Shown here in pieces: positions 8,371-18,179 of a DNA stretch of 64,000 bases (position 1 is its first letter; every line of letters begins with the position of its first letter). The stretch is from assembly GCF_003259745.1 (NCBI RefSeq), contig NZ_QLMC01000001.1:1364001-1428000 (forward strand), in the 5' to 3' direction. Position numbers and translations under genes: made by a program. Below the pieces are notes generated by a model that was given only the letters and a program-made list of their open reading frames with translations, ran no database searches and was not told the origin of the DNA. The stretch comes from Larkinella arboricola (lineage in GTDB: Bacteria; Bacteroidota; Bacteroidia; Cytophagales; Spirosomataceae).

Positions 8371-10131
8371 ATGCTTCGTCAAACACTTGCTGCTCTTTTT
8401 ATTACCTTCTGCGCTCTGGTTGTCCGGGCGCAGGAGCTTTCTCCACTGATCCGGTTGAATCAGATTGGCTTCTATCCGAATGCCGCCAAAATTGCTATTG
8501 TCGTGGGCGATGCAGCGGGTGAATTTCAGGTGACGACGCCGGACTTGAAAAAGGTGGTCTTTAAAGGAACGCTGAGCGCGGCCCGGCAAAATGCCATTTC
8601 CGGCAAAAACGCCCGGACCGCCGACTTCTCGGGCCTGAAAACCGCTGGAACATTTGTTGTTGTCGTGCCCGGTGTAGGCCATTCCTATCCGTTTGAAATC
8701 AAAAATGACGTACACCGCGCCGTGGCCATTGGCTCCCTGAAAGGCTTTTATTATCAGCGTATTTCGATTGACTTACCTCCCCAGTACGCCGGAGCGTGGA
8801 GCCGTCCGGCCGGACACGTTCAGGAAGATACGCACGTGCTGGTGCATCCGTCGGCGGTGTCGCCCGGGCGTCCGGAAGGGACGGTTCTGTCGTCGCCGAG
8901 GGGCTGGTACGATGCCGGAGACTACAACAAATACATCGTCAATTCGGGCATAACCGTGGGTACGCTGCTATCGTTGTACGAAGACTTTCCGCAGTTCTGT
9001 CAACAGTTTGAAACCAATATTCCCGAAAGCGGTAACAAAATCCCTGATCTACTGGATGAATCGCTCTGGAATCTGCGCTGGATGCTGACCATGCAGGACC
9101 CGGCCGACGGCGGGGTGTACCACAAGCTGACCAACCCCCGCTTCGACGGCATGATTATGCCTGATAAAGCGAATAAAGAACGGTATGTCGTGCAGAAAAG
9201 CGTCACGGCGGCTCTGGATTTTGCGGCCGTGATGGCGCAGGCCGGACGGATTTTCAAACCGTTCAGCCGCGAGTTGCCCGGGCTGGCGGATTCGTGTGTG
9301 ACGGCGGCCGTTCGCGCATGGGAGTGGGCCCGGAAAAACCCCAATCAGCTTTACCGGCAGAACGAAATAAACGAAAAGTTTGATCCCGATGTGCTCTCGG
9401 GTGAATACGGTGATCGCGATGCCAGTGACGAGTGGATCTGGGCGGCTGCCGAACTGTATGTAACCACCAGAGACGATGCTTACTACAAAGCCGTCAACCT
9501 GTTTCCCGACGAGAAAATGCCGCTGCCGTCGTGGGCGCAGGTCCGGCTGCTGGGCTATTACACGCTGGTCCGTTTTGAGAAAAGCCTGAGTCCGCTGGCC
9601 CGGAAAGACCTTCCGAAACTGAAGAAACAATTGATCGGTTTTGCCGACGGCTTGATTCTGGATGTGGACAAACAGGCGTACCAGACCGTTATGGGCAAAT
9701 CGGCGCAGGATTACATCTGGGGCAGCAGTGCCGTGGCCGCCAATCAGGGTGTTGCGCTGATTCAGGCTTACCGGTTGACCAGCGACAAAAAATACCTGCG
9801 CAACGCCCTGACCAACTTTGACTACCTGCTGGGCCGCAACGCTACCGGCTACTGCTTCGTGACCGGCTTTGGCGACAAGCAGGTGATGAACCCGCACCAC
9901 CGTCCCTCGGTGGCCGACGGTATTGAAGCGCCCGTTCCCGGCCTGTTGTCGGGCGGACCCAATGGGAACGCCCCGAAGCAGGACAAATGCGCGGGGTACA
10001 CGGCCTCGTCGGCCGACGAAATGTTTATCGATTCATCATGTTCGTACGCTTCCAACGAAATTGCCATCAACTGGAACGCTCCGCTGGTGTATCTGGCCGG
10101 GGCGCTGGAAGCCTTGCAGAAAGCGCAGTAA
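8371..10131 (+). CDS. Glycoside hydrolase family 9 (endoglucanase-type) with N-terminal Ig-like domain
   Basis: A 586-residue secreted enzyme. Residues 1-20 are a signal peptide (cleaved near VVRAQ). Residues ~25-105 match the CelD-type N-terminal Ig-like domain (IRLNQIGFYPNAAKIAIV). The rest is a GH9 catalytic (alpha/alpha)6 barrel: GWYDAGDYNKY carries the catalytic-base Asp pair (DAGD), NPHHRPS is the conserved substrate-binding His/Arg segment, and SYASNEIAINWNAPL carries the acid Glu (NE). GH9 enzymes are inverting beta-1,4-glucanases, some acting on xyloglucan, glucosamine oligomers or beta-glucan, so exact specificity is unknown. It follows the ECF sigma gene by 46 bp and ends at a shared terminator with the convergent T9SS protein gene. 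Confidence 0.93.
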   Translation: MLRQTLAALFITFCALVVRAQELSPLIRLNQIGFYPNAAKIAIVVGDAAGEFQVTTPDLKKVVFKGTLSAARQNAISGKNARTADFSGLKTAGTFVVVVPGVGHSYPFEIKNDVHRAVAIGSLKGFYYQRISIDLPPQYAGAWSRPAGHVQEDTHVLVHPSAVSPGRPEGTVLSSPRGWYDAGDYNKYIVNSGITVGTLLSLYEDFPQFCQQFETNIPESGNKIPDLLDESLWNLRWMLTMQDPADGGVYHKLTNPRFDGMIMPDKANKERYVVQKSVTAALDFAAVMAQAGRIFKPFSRELPGLADSCVTAAVRAWEWARKNPNQLYRQNEINEKFDPDVLSGEYGDRDASDEWIWAAAELYVTTRDDAYYKAVNLFPDEKMPLPSWAQVRLLGYYTLVRFEKSLSPLARKDLPKLKKQLIGFADGLILDVDKQAYQTVMGKSAQDYIWGSSAVAANQGVALIQAYRLTSDKKYLRNALTNFDYLLGRNATGYCFVTGFGDKQVMNPHHRPSVADGIEAPVPGLLSGGPNGNAPKQDKCAGYTASSADEMFIDSSCSYASNEIAINWNAPLVYLAGALEALQKAQ

Positions 10132-10185
10132 AACCTGTTCGGGTGGATGAGTTACCCCGCACTCCTGAAAGGATGAATTTTTATC

Positions 10186-10208
10186 AGCCCCGGGTTGTGC
10201 CCGGGGCT
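10186..10208. terminator. Bidirectional hairpin between convergent genes
   Basis: AGCCCCGGG (10186-10194), loop TTGTG, CCCGGGGCT (10200-10208): a perfect 9-bp GC-rich stem midway between the GH9 stop (10131) and the convergent gene's stop (10229). A/T-rich tracts lie on both sides, so it can act in both directions. Confidence 0.7.
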
Positions 10209-10228
10209 AACTATTTCCGCTGGGGCAA

Positions 10229-13123
10229 CTAGTTCGTCCCGCCGGATTCGCGCAGCATTTCCACCCAGCCTTTGTAAACCTCCGCCGGAGCGCTGCAATC
10301 CAGCCGCTTGAATTTCACCCGTACCTGATAGAAATATATACCACCGGGCAAGTCCTGCTCCCGGTTGGTTTTGCCGTCCCATCGCAGCCCCTCACCGCTA
10401 TTCTCGTAGACTTTCATGCCCCAGCGGTTGATGATGGTCAACTCAGCCGACTCCACAAAGCGCGGGCACCGCAGCGGCTGAAATACATCGTTTTTGCCGT
10501 CACCGTTGGGGGTAAAGACGTTGGGCATCCCGAAAAACGGGCAATTATCCTTACAAACCCGGTTGCTGGGTGCGCTTTCCTGTCCGCTCCGGCTCACCGC
10601 CGTAATCTGGTAACAACCGGCCATTGACGTCAGGTTTTCGTGCCGGTAGGTCAGGGTCGCAGCATCAATTGTCGCCAGTAACTGCGGTTCGCTGTCCTGG
10701 CAAGGCGTGTAATACAGATTGTACTTCACAACATTCCGGTCGCAGGAACCCGTCGATGGGCTTTGCCAGGTCAGTGTGTTGGTAAAAGTGGGCTGGTTGC
10801 AGAGAGCGTCGTCGCTTAGACTGGCGCAGTCAATCTGGTCGATAGACAGGACGGGCGGACAGGGCCGGGTTGTGTCGATGGGTGTAGCACACACGCCCTG
10901 CGAAAAATTATAGAGCAGCGTCGCCGAGAGGGGAGGGGTGTACTGACCCGCCGTTTCGACCCGGTAGCAGTAGTTGCTATCGGTCGACATGGTAGCCGGT
11001 ACGGTTTCATCAGCCGCATAGGCATCGGCCCCGGTATCCGTGTAGGTATAGGTGTCAGGCCCTTGTACGGTAACTTCAGCAATGCGGTTAAACGGACCGT
11101 TGGGGCCGGTTTTGCTGCGGTAAATCCGGTGAACCCGGTTGTCGTTGCTCCAGGGCGTACGGGCCTGCCAGTTGAGTTGCACCCGGCGCATTCCGGGCGT
11201 AGCCGTCAGCCGGACCGAACTGGCGTTTTCGGTGGCGTCGAGCCGTTGCAACTGGCCGGATACGGGATCGGTGATGTAAAATTCGACGCGGTAACGATAC
11301 GCATTGGCCACGGTATTCAGGCCCCGGTCGGTGAAAACCGTGTCGGCGGCACTGGCCTGAAGCGTAGTATTGATCGCGGCTATTTGGGTGAAGTCGGTGC
11401 CGTTCAGGCCCGTTGCCCGCAGCAGACGGTATTGGTAAGGACCGGTGCCGTCGTTGGGGTTGATACCGGGCGGGCGCGTCCAGCGAACGGTAATCACTCC
11501 CCGGGCGGCATCGGTCGAGTCGACGGTGACGTGGGTGATCAGCGGCACCTGCTCGGGCAGCGTAATACAGGCTTCCTCCGAAACCACGCTCTGGCCGTTG
11601 CCGGGACGGGGGTATTGCACCACAATGCGGTAACTGTAGGCCACCCCACGCGCCAGCCCGCCCCCTTTGTTATTGTCCGTAAAATTGGTTTGACCAATGG
11701 GCACCCGACCCACCTCCACGTAACCCGACCCGGCGGGAACGCCCGTTTCGCAAACATCCGGTGTCAGGGTAGTGCAGCCTTCTTTGCGGTAAATCACCAT
11801 CTGGGCGTTGGCGGGCGGGGCGGTAGTTCCGCAGGTGTAGGCCGACCAGGACAAGGCGATGGCTCGCCCGGCGGCATCGGCGGTGGGCCGGGCTGTCAGG
11901 TTCTGCGGTTTGGGCGCGTAAACGCGGATTCGGAAGGAACCCAGCGTGGCGAGTTGTGTCTGGGTGGCGTGGGGAAAGTCAATCACCCGGAAAATGACGT
12001 CATACGGTTCCTCGCGGACGTGTGCGCAGTTGGTCTGCCAGCGGAACGTCCCCGTTAGTGGGCTGTTCTGAATGCCGGAGGGCGTTAGCGTGGCCGTTGG
12101 ATTAGCCACCAGATTGAGGGTTGTGCCGTCGGCGCCTTTGTTGAATGGCCCGCCGTAACCGGTCAGTTCAAGCCGGTTTCCGTCGGGGTCGATGGCCGTA
12201 ATGGCCTCATTGATGAGCGTTCCGGCTTCCACGCAGATTTCGTCTGGCACCTTCAACTCGGGGCGTTTGTTGATGGAAGGCGTCACAATAATCTGCACAT
12301 CCCGCACAATTTCGCCGATTTTGACGCCATCGCGCCACTCTTCCACAATAAAAGCGATGTTGTACTGGCCCTGTTCGGCGGGTGCATCCCAGCATACATC
12401 CCCGGTGATAGGGTTGACGGTCAGCGTCGCGGGGCCGGTACCGGCTTCGGTCGTTGGGTTGCGGCCAATGGTGGCCGGGTTAGTATAACCAGCCACGGGA
12501 AGCGGGCTACAGGAAGCATCGTCGGCTTCGTACTGTTTTCCGGAGGGAACATACAACCGGTAAGCCAGGCTATCGCCGTCGGCATCGAAAGCAGCGGGGT
12601 TGTGACACCATTTCTGGCCGACGCGGGCCGAGTCCAGGGGCGGGTTCAGCAGAACCGGGGTGCTGTTGAGTCCCAAACCGGAGTTGACCACGATGGTGGT
12701 CCGCAGCTTAAAATTGGTTTCTATCGAGTTCGGAATATTGCGGGTTCCTTCGTTCCGATTGACAATCGTGCAACTGATCTCATACGTGCCCGGACCGGGA
12801 TAGGTGTAGGTAGTCCGGTAAATATTAATGGTTGTGTTGGGATTGATGTTCCGGGTTTCGGCATCCACGCGGGGAACCCGGCGCATTTCCTGTCCCACGC
12901 CAAAGCAGAAATTCACATCCCGCTGACTCAGGGCCGCCTGATACCCACCTCCCGCACCGCGCGTAACATCATAATACACGGTTAGGGTAATCTCGTAGGT
13001 TAGTGCGGTTGAGGAAATCCGGCGGGTGGTAATTTCGCCCGCCCGAACGTGCGTCGCCAGTGCATCCGATGCGGTTGTCAGGCAAAACCCTACACAGCAA
13101 AACAGGAGTAGAAACCTTTTCAT
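10229..13123 (-). CDS. Large secreted multi-domain protein with type B T9SS C-terminal sorting domain
   Basis: A 964-residue protein. Residues 1-23 are a signal peptide (MKRFLLLFCCVGF..., cleaved near DALA). The body has several beta-sandwich segments: N-terminal PKD/cadherin-like stretches (DADGDSLAYRLYVP; ITAIDPDGNRLELTG), then fibronectin-III-like repeats (HVTVDSTDAARGVITVRW; RLTATPGMRRVQLNW), many with paired cysteines. The last ~100 residues are the gliding-motility-associated C-terminal domain: MPNVFTPNGDGKNDVF, INRWGMKVYE, WDGKTN, LPGGIYFYQV. That domain is the type B signal recognised by the type IX secretion system, so the protein should be exported across the outer membrane and stay on or leave the surface. 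An adhesin-like role is inference only. Confidence 0.9.
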   Translation of the reverse strand: MKRFLLLFCCVGFCLTTASDALATHVRAGEITTRRISSTALTYEITLTVYYDVTRGAGGGYQAALSQRDVNFCFGVGQEMRRVPRVDAETRNINPNTTINIYRTTYTYPGPGTYEISCTIVNRNEGTRNIPNSIETNFKLRTTIVVNSGLGLNSTPVLLNPPLDSARVGQKWCHNPAAFDADGDSLAYRLYVPSGKQYEADDASCSPLPVAGYTNPATIGRNPTTEAGTGPATLTVNPITGDVCWDAPAEQGQYNIAFIVEEWRDGVKIGEIVRDVQIIVTPSINKRPELKVPDEICVEAGTLINEAITAIDPDGNRLELTGYGGPFNKGADGTTLNLVANPTATLTPSGIQNSPLTGTFRWQTNCAHVREEPYDVIFRVIDFPHATQTQLATLGSFRIRVYAPKPQNLTARPTADAAGRAIALSWSAYTCGTTAPPANAQMVIYRKEGCTTLTPDVCETGVPAGSGYVEVGRVPIGQTNFTDNNKGGGLARGVAYSYRIVVQYPRPGNGQSVVSEEACITLPEQVPLITHVTVDSTDAARGVITVRWTRPPGINPNDGTGPYQYRLLRATGLNGTDFTQIAAINTTLQASAADTVFTDRGLNTVANAYRYRVEFYITDPVSGQLQRLDATENASSVRLTATPGMRRVQLNWQARTPWSNDNRVHRIYRSKTGPNGPFNRIAEVTVQGPDTYTYTDTGADAYAADETVPATMSTDSNYCYRVETAGQYTPPLSATLLYNFSQGVCATPIDTTRPCPPVLSIDQIDCASLSDDALCNQPTFTNTLTWQSPSTGSCDRNVVKYNLYYTPCQDSEPQLLATIDAATLTYRHENLTSMAGCYQITAVSRSGQESAPSNRVCKDNCPFFGMPNVFTPNGDGKNDVFQPLRCPRFVESAELTIINRWGMKVYENSGEGLRWDGKTNREQDLPGGIYFYQVRVKFKRLDCSAPAEVYKGWVEMLRESGGTN

Positions 13124-13250
13124 GAGAGAAGCCGTAAGAGATGGTCGTATGATCTATAAACGGCTGATCCTCCTGTTTATGCGTACCGGTTTGTCGGCTT
13201 TGCGAAAATAAAAACTGCTGCACCGGATGGCGCGGGAGATCTTAAAAAAG

Positions 13251-13279
13251 AAGCCGTTCGCGGCTGGACGGAACGGCTT
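13251..13279 (-). terminator. Rho-independent terminator of the alcohol dehydrogenase gene
   Basis: A 9-bp stem AAGCCGTTC/GAACGGCTT with an 11-nt loop, followed on the minus strand by CTTTTTTAAG. It lies 22 bp past the stop codon of the dehydrogenase gene. Confidence 0.85.
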
Positions 13280-13300
13280 TAATGGCGCTCGGCAAACGGC

Positions 13301-14320
13301 TTAACGATCCAGTTCGACCATCGCCTTGATGACTCCATTGGCCGGATTCAGCCAGTCGGCAAACTGGTCTTTCACCTGACCAAACTGCACCCGGTGGGTA
13401 ATGTAGGTAACGGGGTCAATCAGCCCCTGTTTCAGCGAATTCAGGACGTGCTCGAAATCCTGGCGGGTGGCGTTCCGGCTGCTCATCAGCGTGGCTTCGC
13501 GCTTATGAAACTCCGGATGACTCAGGCACACATCCCCGCGCTGTAAACCAACCAGCACGTAGCGACCACCGTGGGCCATGTACTGAAACGCGCTGTTGAT
13601 GGCTTTCAGGTTGCCGGTGGCGTCGATGATGACCGTCGGCATATCGCCGTTGGTAATGCTCCGGAGTTGTTCGGTCACGTCGGTCGAGCGGGCGTCGATG
13701 GTGTACGGCACCTGCAATTTCGCGCGGCAAAAGGCCAGCCGGGCTTCGTTGATGTCCATCGCAATCACCTGCCCACCCGCAATACGGGCAAATTCCATGA
13801 CGCCCAGACCGATAGGCCCTGCACCAATGACCAGCACGAACTCACCCGCCTGAACCCCAGCCCGTCGAATACCGTGTGCCCCGATGGACAACGGTTCGGC
13901 CAGGGCCAGTTCGTCGAGGCTCAACCCGTCGCCGTGCACCAGCGAGTAGGTCGGAACGCTCAGGTATTCGACCATTCCACCGTCCATGTGGACGCCCGAA
14001 ACCCGTAGCTGGGCGCAGCAATTGGTTTTCCCGGCCCGGCAGGCCACGCAGGTTCCGCAGTAAAAATACGGAATGATGGTAACCCGCTCGCCCTTTTCAA
14101 AACCGGGGGCGTCGTCGAAATCGACCAGTTCGCCCGCCAGTTCGTGGCCCAAAATGCGGGGGTATTCAAAAAAGGGCTGGGTTCCTTCAAAAGCGTGGAG
14201 GTCGGTTCCGCAGATACCGATGCGCTTGATGTTGACGATGGCATGCCCCGGCGTCAATTCCGGTTTCTGGCCCGAACGGTATTCAAACTGGCCGGGCGTT
14301 GTGCAGACTAAGGTTTCCAT
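13301..14320 (-). CDS. Zinc-dependent alcohol (polyol) dehydrogenase
   Basis: I take the ATG at 14320 (METLVCTTPGQFEY), giving 339 residues, the usual length; the frame runs open 53 codons further upstream but without family similarity. Catalytic zinc ligands are in GICGTDLHAF and GHELAGELV. The structural zinc loop is CGTCVACRAGKTNCC (Cx2Cx2Cx7C). The Rossmann motif is GAGPIGLGV. Medium-chain zinc dehydrogenases of this kind oxidise secondary alcohols of sugars, polyols or aldonates with NAD(P)+; the LHAFEGTQPFFEYPRILGHE stretch resembles the L-galactonate/L-iditol branch. Substrate is not determinable. It is monocistronic, with its own terminator. Confidence 0.88.
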   Translation of the reverse strand: METLVCTTPGQFEYRSGQKPELTPGHAIVNIKRIGICGTDLHAFEGTQPFFEYPRILGHELAGELVDFDDAPGFEKGERVTIIPYFYCGTCVACRAGKTNCCAQLRVSGVHMDGGMVEYLSVPTYSLVHGDGLSLDELALAEPLSIGAHGIRRAGVQAGEFVLVIGAGPIGLGVMEFARIAGGQVIAMDINEARLAFCRAKLQVPYTIDARSTDVTEQLRSITNGDMPTVIIDATGNLKAINSAFQYMAHGGRYVLVGLQRGDVCLSHPEFHKREATLMSSRNATRQDFEHVLNSLKQGLIDPVTYITHRVQFGQVKDQFADWLNPANGVIKAMVELDR

Positions 14321-14564
14321 AAGGGGGTTGTACCGATCGCAACTCCCCACAACAGGGCGAGTGTGACCGGGTTGGGTACGAAGATGGTTATTGATGGCTG
14401 AATAATTCTCATGCCCGGCGCAAATTGTTGATATTTTTAAGGTACAACGACCGGCCTGCCTGTAACCCTGCCATTTCACCGCGAGCCGATAACCTGTTTT
14501 TCGACGCGAAAGCGGTTTTCTTCCAGATGCTGCTTAATTTACCGCAAACCTGAAGATTTCTGAT

Positions 14565-15848
14565 ATGATCAAGTTTTACCTGAGTGCCTTGCTGGTTCTG
14601 GGAATCCATTGCGCAGCCCGGAGCCAGTCGCTGACGGCCATCGAAAAGAAGATAATCCAAACCGCGCGGCAGAACCAGCCCGAAACGGAGAAGTTTCTGG
14701 AGAAAACCGTCAACATCAACAGCGGGACACTCAACCTCGAAGGCGTTCGGGAAAACGGGAAATTGCTGGCGGCCGAGTTTGAGAAACTGGGTTTCAAAAC
14801 GGAGTGGATCACGCTTCCCGATTCGCTCAACCGGGCGGGGCATCTGGTGGCCACCCGGCAGGGCAAACGTGGGAAAAAGCTGTTTCTGATTGGGCACCTC
14901 GATACGGTTTTTGAAAAAAGTGTCCCGTTTGAACCGTTTACGCGGGTGAACGATTCGACGGCAACGGGGCAGGGGGCCAACGATATCAAGGGCGGCAACG
15001 TGCTGATTCTGGCGGCTTTGAAAGCCCTTCATGCGCACGGTTTGCTGGATGATGTGTCGATTACGGCTTATTTTACCGGCGATGAAGAAAGCAGCGGGGG
15101 TAGCGAAAGCCGCCGGGATTTCATCGAACGGGCCCGCCAGTGCGACATTGCTCTGGCTTTTGAAGGGGCGCAGGGGCTGAATACTGTAACAACGGGTCGG
15201 CGCGGTTTCAGTAGCTGGACACTCAAGGTGGTTTCCCGGACGGGCCACTCTTCGCAGATTTTTAGTGGGCTGGGCTACGGTGCCATTTTCGAAACCGCCC
15301 GCATTCTGAACGAATTCCGGCGTGCGCTGGGGCAGGAGCAGTACCTGACGCTCAATCCCGGTCTGATTATTGGCGGCTCCGACATTCGGTACGATGATAA
15401 GACCGCCAAAGGCGAAACCACCGGAAAGACCAACATTGTGGCACCGTTGGCGCTGGTGCAGGGCGATCTGCGGTTTATCTCGGAAAAACAGAAGGAAAGT
15501 GCCCGCGCCCGGATGCGTGAAATTGTGGAGAAAAGCCTGCCGATTACCAAAGCCACCATCACGTTTGAGGACGGTATTCCGGCGATGGAACCGGCCGAAA
15601 AAAACGAGAAGCTGCGGGAAATGGTCGATCAGGTCAGCCGCGACATGGGACTGGGGCCGGTCAAGTCGGGTGATCCGGGTGCACGCGGGGCTGGCGACGT
15701 GTCGTTTGTGGCGCAGTATCTGCCCTGTCTGGACGGTCTGGGAGCGTCGGGCCGGGGGGCGCACAGCATCGAGGAAGACATCAATCTGAAGCAGTATCCG
15801 CTGCTGATTCAGCGGGCTGCCCTGCTGCTGTACCGATTAACCCGCTGA
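14565..15848 (+). CDS. M20 family secreted metallopeptidase (carboxypeptidase G2-like)
   Basis: A 427-residue protein with signal peptide (MIKFYLSALLVLGIHCAARSQ). Two-zinc M20 motifs are in order: GHLDTV (His ligand plus Asp), GANDIKGG (bridging Asp), TGDEESSG (catalytic Glu and Glu ligand), an Asp/Glu segment near ALAFEGAQ, and GAHSIEED near the C-terminus (last His ligand). A lid/dimerisation domain lies between residues ~200 and 320 (SRTGHSSQIF). M20 exopeptidases hydrolyse C-terminal or N-acyl amide bonds; the periplasmic location suggests peptide or folate-like substrate scavenging. A long antisense frame over this gene is a GC-skew shadow. Confidence 0.92.
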   Translation: MIKFYLSALLVLGIHCAARSQSLTAIEKKIIQTARQNQPETEKFLEKTVNINSGTLNLEGVRENGKLLAAEFEKLGFKTEWITLPDSLNRAGHLVATRQGKRGKKLFLIGHLDTVFEKSVPFEPFTRVNDSTATGQGANDIKGGNVLILAALKALHAHGLLDDVSITAYFTGDEESSGGSESRRDFIERARQCDIALAFEGAQGLNTVTTGRRGFSSWTLKVVSRTGHSSQIFSGLGYGAIFETARILNEFRRALGQEQYLTLNPGLIIGGSDIRYDDKTAKGETTGKTNIVAPLALVQGDLRFISEKQKESARARMREIVEKSLPITKATITFEDGIPAMEPAEKNEKLREMVDQVSRDMGLGPVKSGDPGARGAGDVSFVAQYLPCLDGLGASGRGAHSIEEDINLKQYPLLIQRAALLLYRLTR

Positions 15849-15920
15849 AATTTGAATACGGTTTGTGGAAAACCATTTCAACCCGAACGAGTTTATCTGG
15901 TATCCACATTAAACTAAACG

Positions 15921-16670
15921 ATGAACCGTATCTTTCTTTCCCGGGCGATAGCGCCCGTTTTGTTGCTGCTGTTTGCCTTGCCCCTGCGGGCTCAATTTCG
16001 GATCGATGCTGAATCGGGTCTGGTACTCGGAACGGCCTACACGGATGTTAGAATTCCGAATCAGGGCGGTACGCTCGTGGATCTGGCTGAACAGTTGAGC
16101 ACCGACCCCAAGGTATTTTACCGGGTTCGGCTGGGGTATACCATCGCCAACCGGCATACCATTTCGGCCCTGTACGCTCCCCTGACGGTGCGATACGAGG
16201 GGCAGTTCAACCAGAATATCAATTACAATAACGTCCTCTTTCCCGCCAACCAGCCCACAACGGCTTATTACAAATTTAACTCCTACCGGCTGACGTATCG
16301 CTACGATTTCGTGGCCAGTGAACACTGGCGGGTTGGGGCGGGGTTTACGGCGAAAATCCGTGATGCCAATACCCGGTTCGAGACAGAAGGCCGTCAGTCG
16401 GATTATGATAACGTCGGGTTTGTACCGTTGCTGAATTTTTACGCGGCTTATACACCCGGGGAGCGTTTGACGGTTTTGCTGGAAGGCGATGCGCTGGGCG
16501 CGAAACAGGGACGCGCGGAAGATATTTTCTTGGGAGCCGCTTATAAATTCAGTCCGGCACTGTCGCTAAAAGCGGGCTACCGGGTAGTTGAAGGCGGGGC
16601 CGACACGGAGGAGATTTACACCTTTACCTGGATCAATTACGCATCGGTGGGGGTACTGCTGACGTTTTAA
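15921..16670 (+). CDS. Predicted outer membrane beta-barrel protein, function unknown
   Basis: 249 residues. A signal peptide ends near PLRAQ. The rest is dominated by alternating aromatic/hydrophobic strands (FYRVRLGYTIANRHTISALY; SYRLTYRYDF; WRVGAGFTAKIRD; LSLKAGYRVVEGG) and the chain ends in VGVLLTF with a terminal Phe, a beta-barrel assembly signal. I estimate 8-10 strands. I do not recognise a named family. It lies 72 bp after the M20 peptidase gene on the same strand. Confidence 0.75.
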   Translation: MNRIFLSRAIAPVLLLLFALPLRAQFRIDAESGLVLGTAYTDVRIPNQGGTLVDLAEQLSTDPKVFYRVRLGYTIANRHTISALYAPLTVRYEGQFNQNINYNNVLFPANQPTTAYYKFNSYRLTYRYDFVASEHWRVGAGFTAKIRDANTRFETEGRQSDYDNVGFVPLLNFYAAYTPGERLTVLLEGDALGAKQGRAEDIFLGAAYKFSPALSLKAGYRVVEGGADTEEIYTFTWINYASVGVLLTF

Positions 16671-16721
16671 CCGGAAATAAAGGCGAGCGGTGGAAAATTA
16701 GGCTGCTCAAAAAAGAGAATA

Positions 16722-16770
16722 GTAATTAAAGCGGCCACCCGGAATGATTCCGGGTGGCCGCTTTAATTAC
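16722..16770. terminator. Perfect 49-nt palindromic bidirectional terminator
   Basis: A 24-bp arm starting GTAATTAAAGCGGCC at 16722 is perfectly mirrored by the arm ending at 16770, with a single central base. It lies between two convergent genes (stops at 16670 and 16777), with T-rich tracts on each strand after the stem. In RNA the loop would open by a few bases. Confidence 0.85.
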
Positions 16771-16776
16771 TTTTGA

Positions 16777-17868
16777 TTAGTTCGTAGCCGTTAATTTTAC
16801 AATTATTCCCGGCCCGTAATACAGGGCATAATAGGTGTTTGCTGTGCTGCTGGTCAGGATGTCAACAGCCGTGACATAAGGCGGAACACCCGGCGAAAAC
16901 AACGTTCCACCCGCATTACCGCCATCCATTTCACCGTTGGCTACGCGGGACGGTGTTGAAAAACCAAATTCCGTTACAATGGGTTTACCACCGGGCGTCA
17001 AAGCGATGTTTGTCAGACCCGAAAATTTGTCCTGATAAACCATTGGCGTAACGGGGGCCGCTGCCGTACCACTTACTTTGTAAATAGCGGACAGGTGGGT
17101 GGGGAAGGGGAAGCCCACCAATGTGGTAACCAGAAAATCGGTTCCGTTGAAAACGATTCCGGTTGGTACGGCATCGATGGTCGGCGGGCCTACGGGTGAG
17201 CCCGGATAAGTCGGATTGGGAACATCCGGGAACACGGCGTAAACACTTAGCGCACCGTTGTCTTTATCCCGGCGAATGATGGCATTGGCTCCTGCATCGG
17301 TAATGAACAGATCGCCATCCGGCCCAAACGTCAGATCATACGGGTTGGAGTCGGGCGCGTCGGGCGCATTCGTGTGGAAACCGCGAATGGTCGTACCCAG
17401 GTCAATACCCGTAAGCGAGCTGGCCTGAATCGGGGCGCTCGTGCCGGGAACAAAGCCCGAAACATCTACAATGTAGAGTTTATCTTCAGACCCGTGCAGA
17501 ATGTAGAGCTTGCCATCCCGGTACGCCAGGTGATTAAGGCCCTCAGGCGAACCTTCAGGACTGACAGCCGATACAAAACCGGTAATGGCGGTGTAGGTCC
17601 CGGTTGGGGTAATCACCGAAACCTGCCCGTTGTTGACCGTGCCGCTACCGGCTTCTGTAACCCACAAATACCCTTTGCTGTCTTCGGCCAGACCAATGGG
17701 GGCCATGAGCCCGGCGGCAACCGGCGGCCCGGGGGCAAGGGCTAAGGTCATGGGGTTAGGAAAATCGTGGTCCTGTAGGAGCTTCTGGCAACTCGTGACG
17801 GTAAAAAGGCAACTGCCGACAATCACCAGCGTCAGCAGCCAGCGAAGAGTAGAGGTTGAGGTAGTCAT
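16777..17868 (-). CDS. ScyD/ScyE-like beta-propeller lipoprotein
   Basis: The ATG at 17868 (MTTSTSTLRWLL) begins a lipoprotein signal peptide with lipobox VTSC (Cys27); an upstream in-frame ATG at 17943 would bury it. The mature protein is ~337 residues of repeated beta-propeller blades of the NHL/SMP-30 kind: PIGLAEDSKGYLWVTEAGSG, LAYRDGKLYILHGSEDKLY, DLTFGPDGDLFITDAGANA, FNGTDFLVTT. It resembles ScyD/ScyE proteins, named from cyanobacterial scytonemin clusters but widespread and mostly of unknown role in Bacteroidota. No scytonemin genes are nearby, so that function should not be assumed. Confidence 0.8.
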   Translation of the reverse strand: MTTSTSTLRWLLTLVIVGSCLFTVTSCQKLLQDHDFPNPMTLALAPGPPVAAGLMAPIGLAEDSKGYLWVTEAGSGTVNNGQVSVITPTGTYTAITGFVSAVSPEGSPEGLNHLAYRDGKLYILHGSEDKLYIVDVSGFVPGTSAPIQASSLTGIDLGTTIRGFHTNAPDAPDSNPYDLTFGPDGDLFITDAGANAIIRRDKDNGALSVYAVFPDVPNPTYPGSPVGPPTIDAVPTGIVFNGTDFLVTTLVGFPFPTHLSAIYKVSGTAAAPVTPMVYQDKFSGLTNIALTPGGKPIVTEFGFSTPSRVANGEMDGGNAGGTLFSPGVPPYVTAVDILTSSTANTYYALYYGPGIIVKLTATN

Positions 17869-18179
17869 TCCCGAAATGGTTTGAGGTATAAATGATTGAA
17901 AGGGACCTAATTGTAATAAAGTGCAAGGTAGTTTATCGGACAAATCAGATTATACATAATTTATTATCTGGCAGCAAGTTTCCGGGTTGGAACCGCACTT
18001 TCTGCCAATCAACCGGATTTTTCACTAAAAAGAAGGAACAGCATTTTGATTAAACGGTAGTCTTTGACAACGTGTAGGTAAAATTACTGTCTGAAAATTA
18101 GGTAAATGGGGCTTGCATTTTTGGTTATATTTATCTTAATTTTCAGCACCTTAACTCACACAAATCAATCTCTATTCCT

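Noticed and set aside
11063-12058. 331-codon open frame on the plus strand
   Set aside because: It is antisense to the T9SS-sorted protein gene, with shadow-type composition.
14409-15764. 451-codon open frame on the minus strand
   Set aside because: It lies opposite the M20 peptidase gene, has no recognisable motif, and its composition (many Arg, His, Pro, Gln) is that of an antisense shadow of a GC-biased gene.
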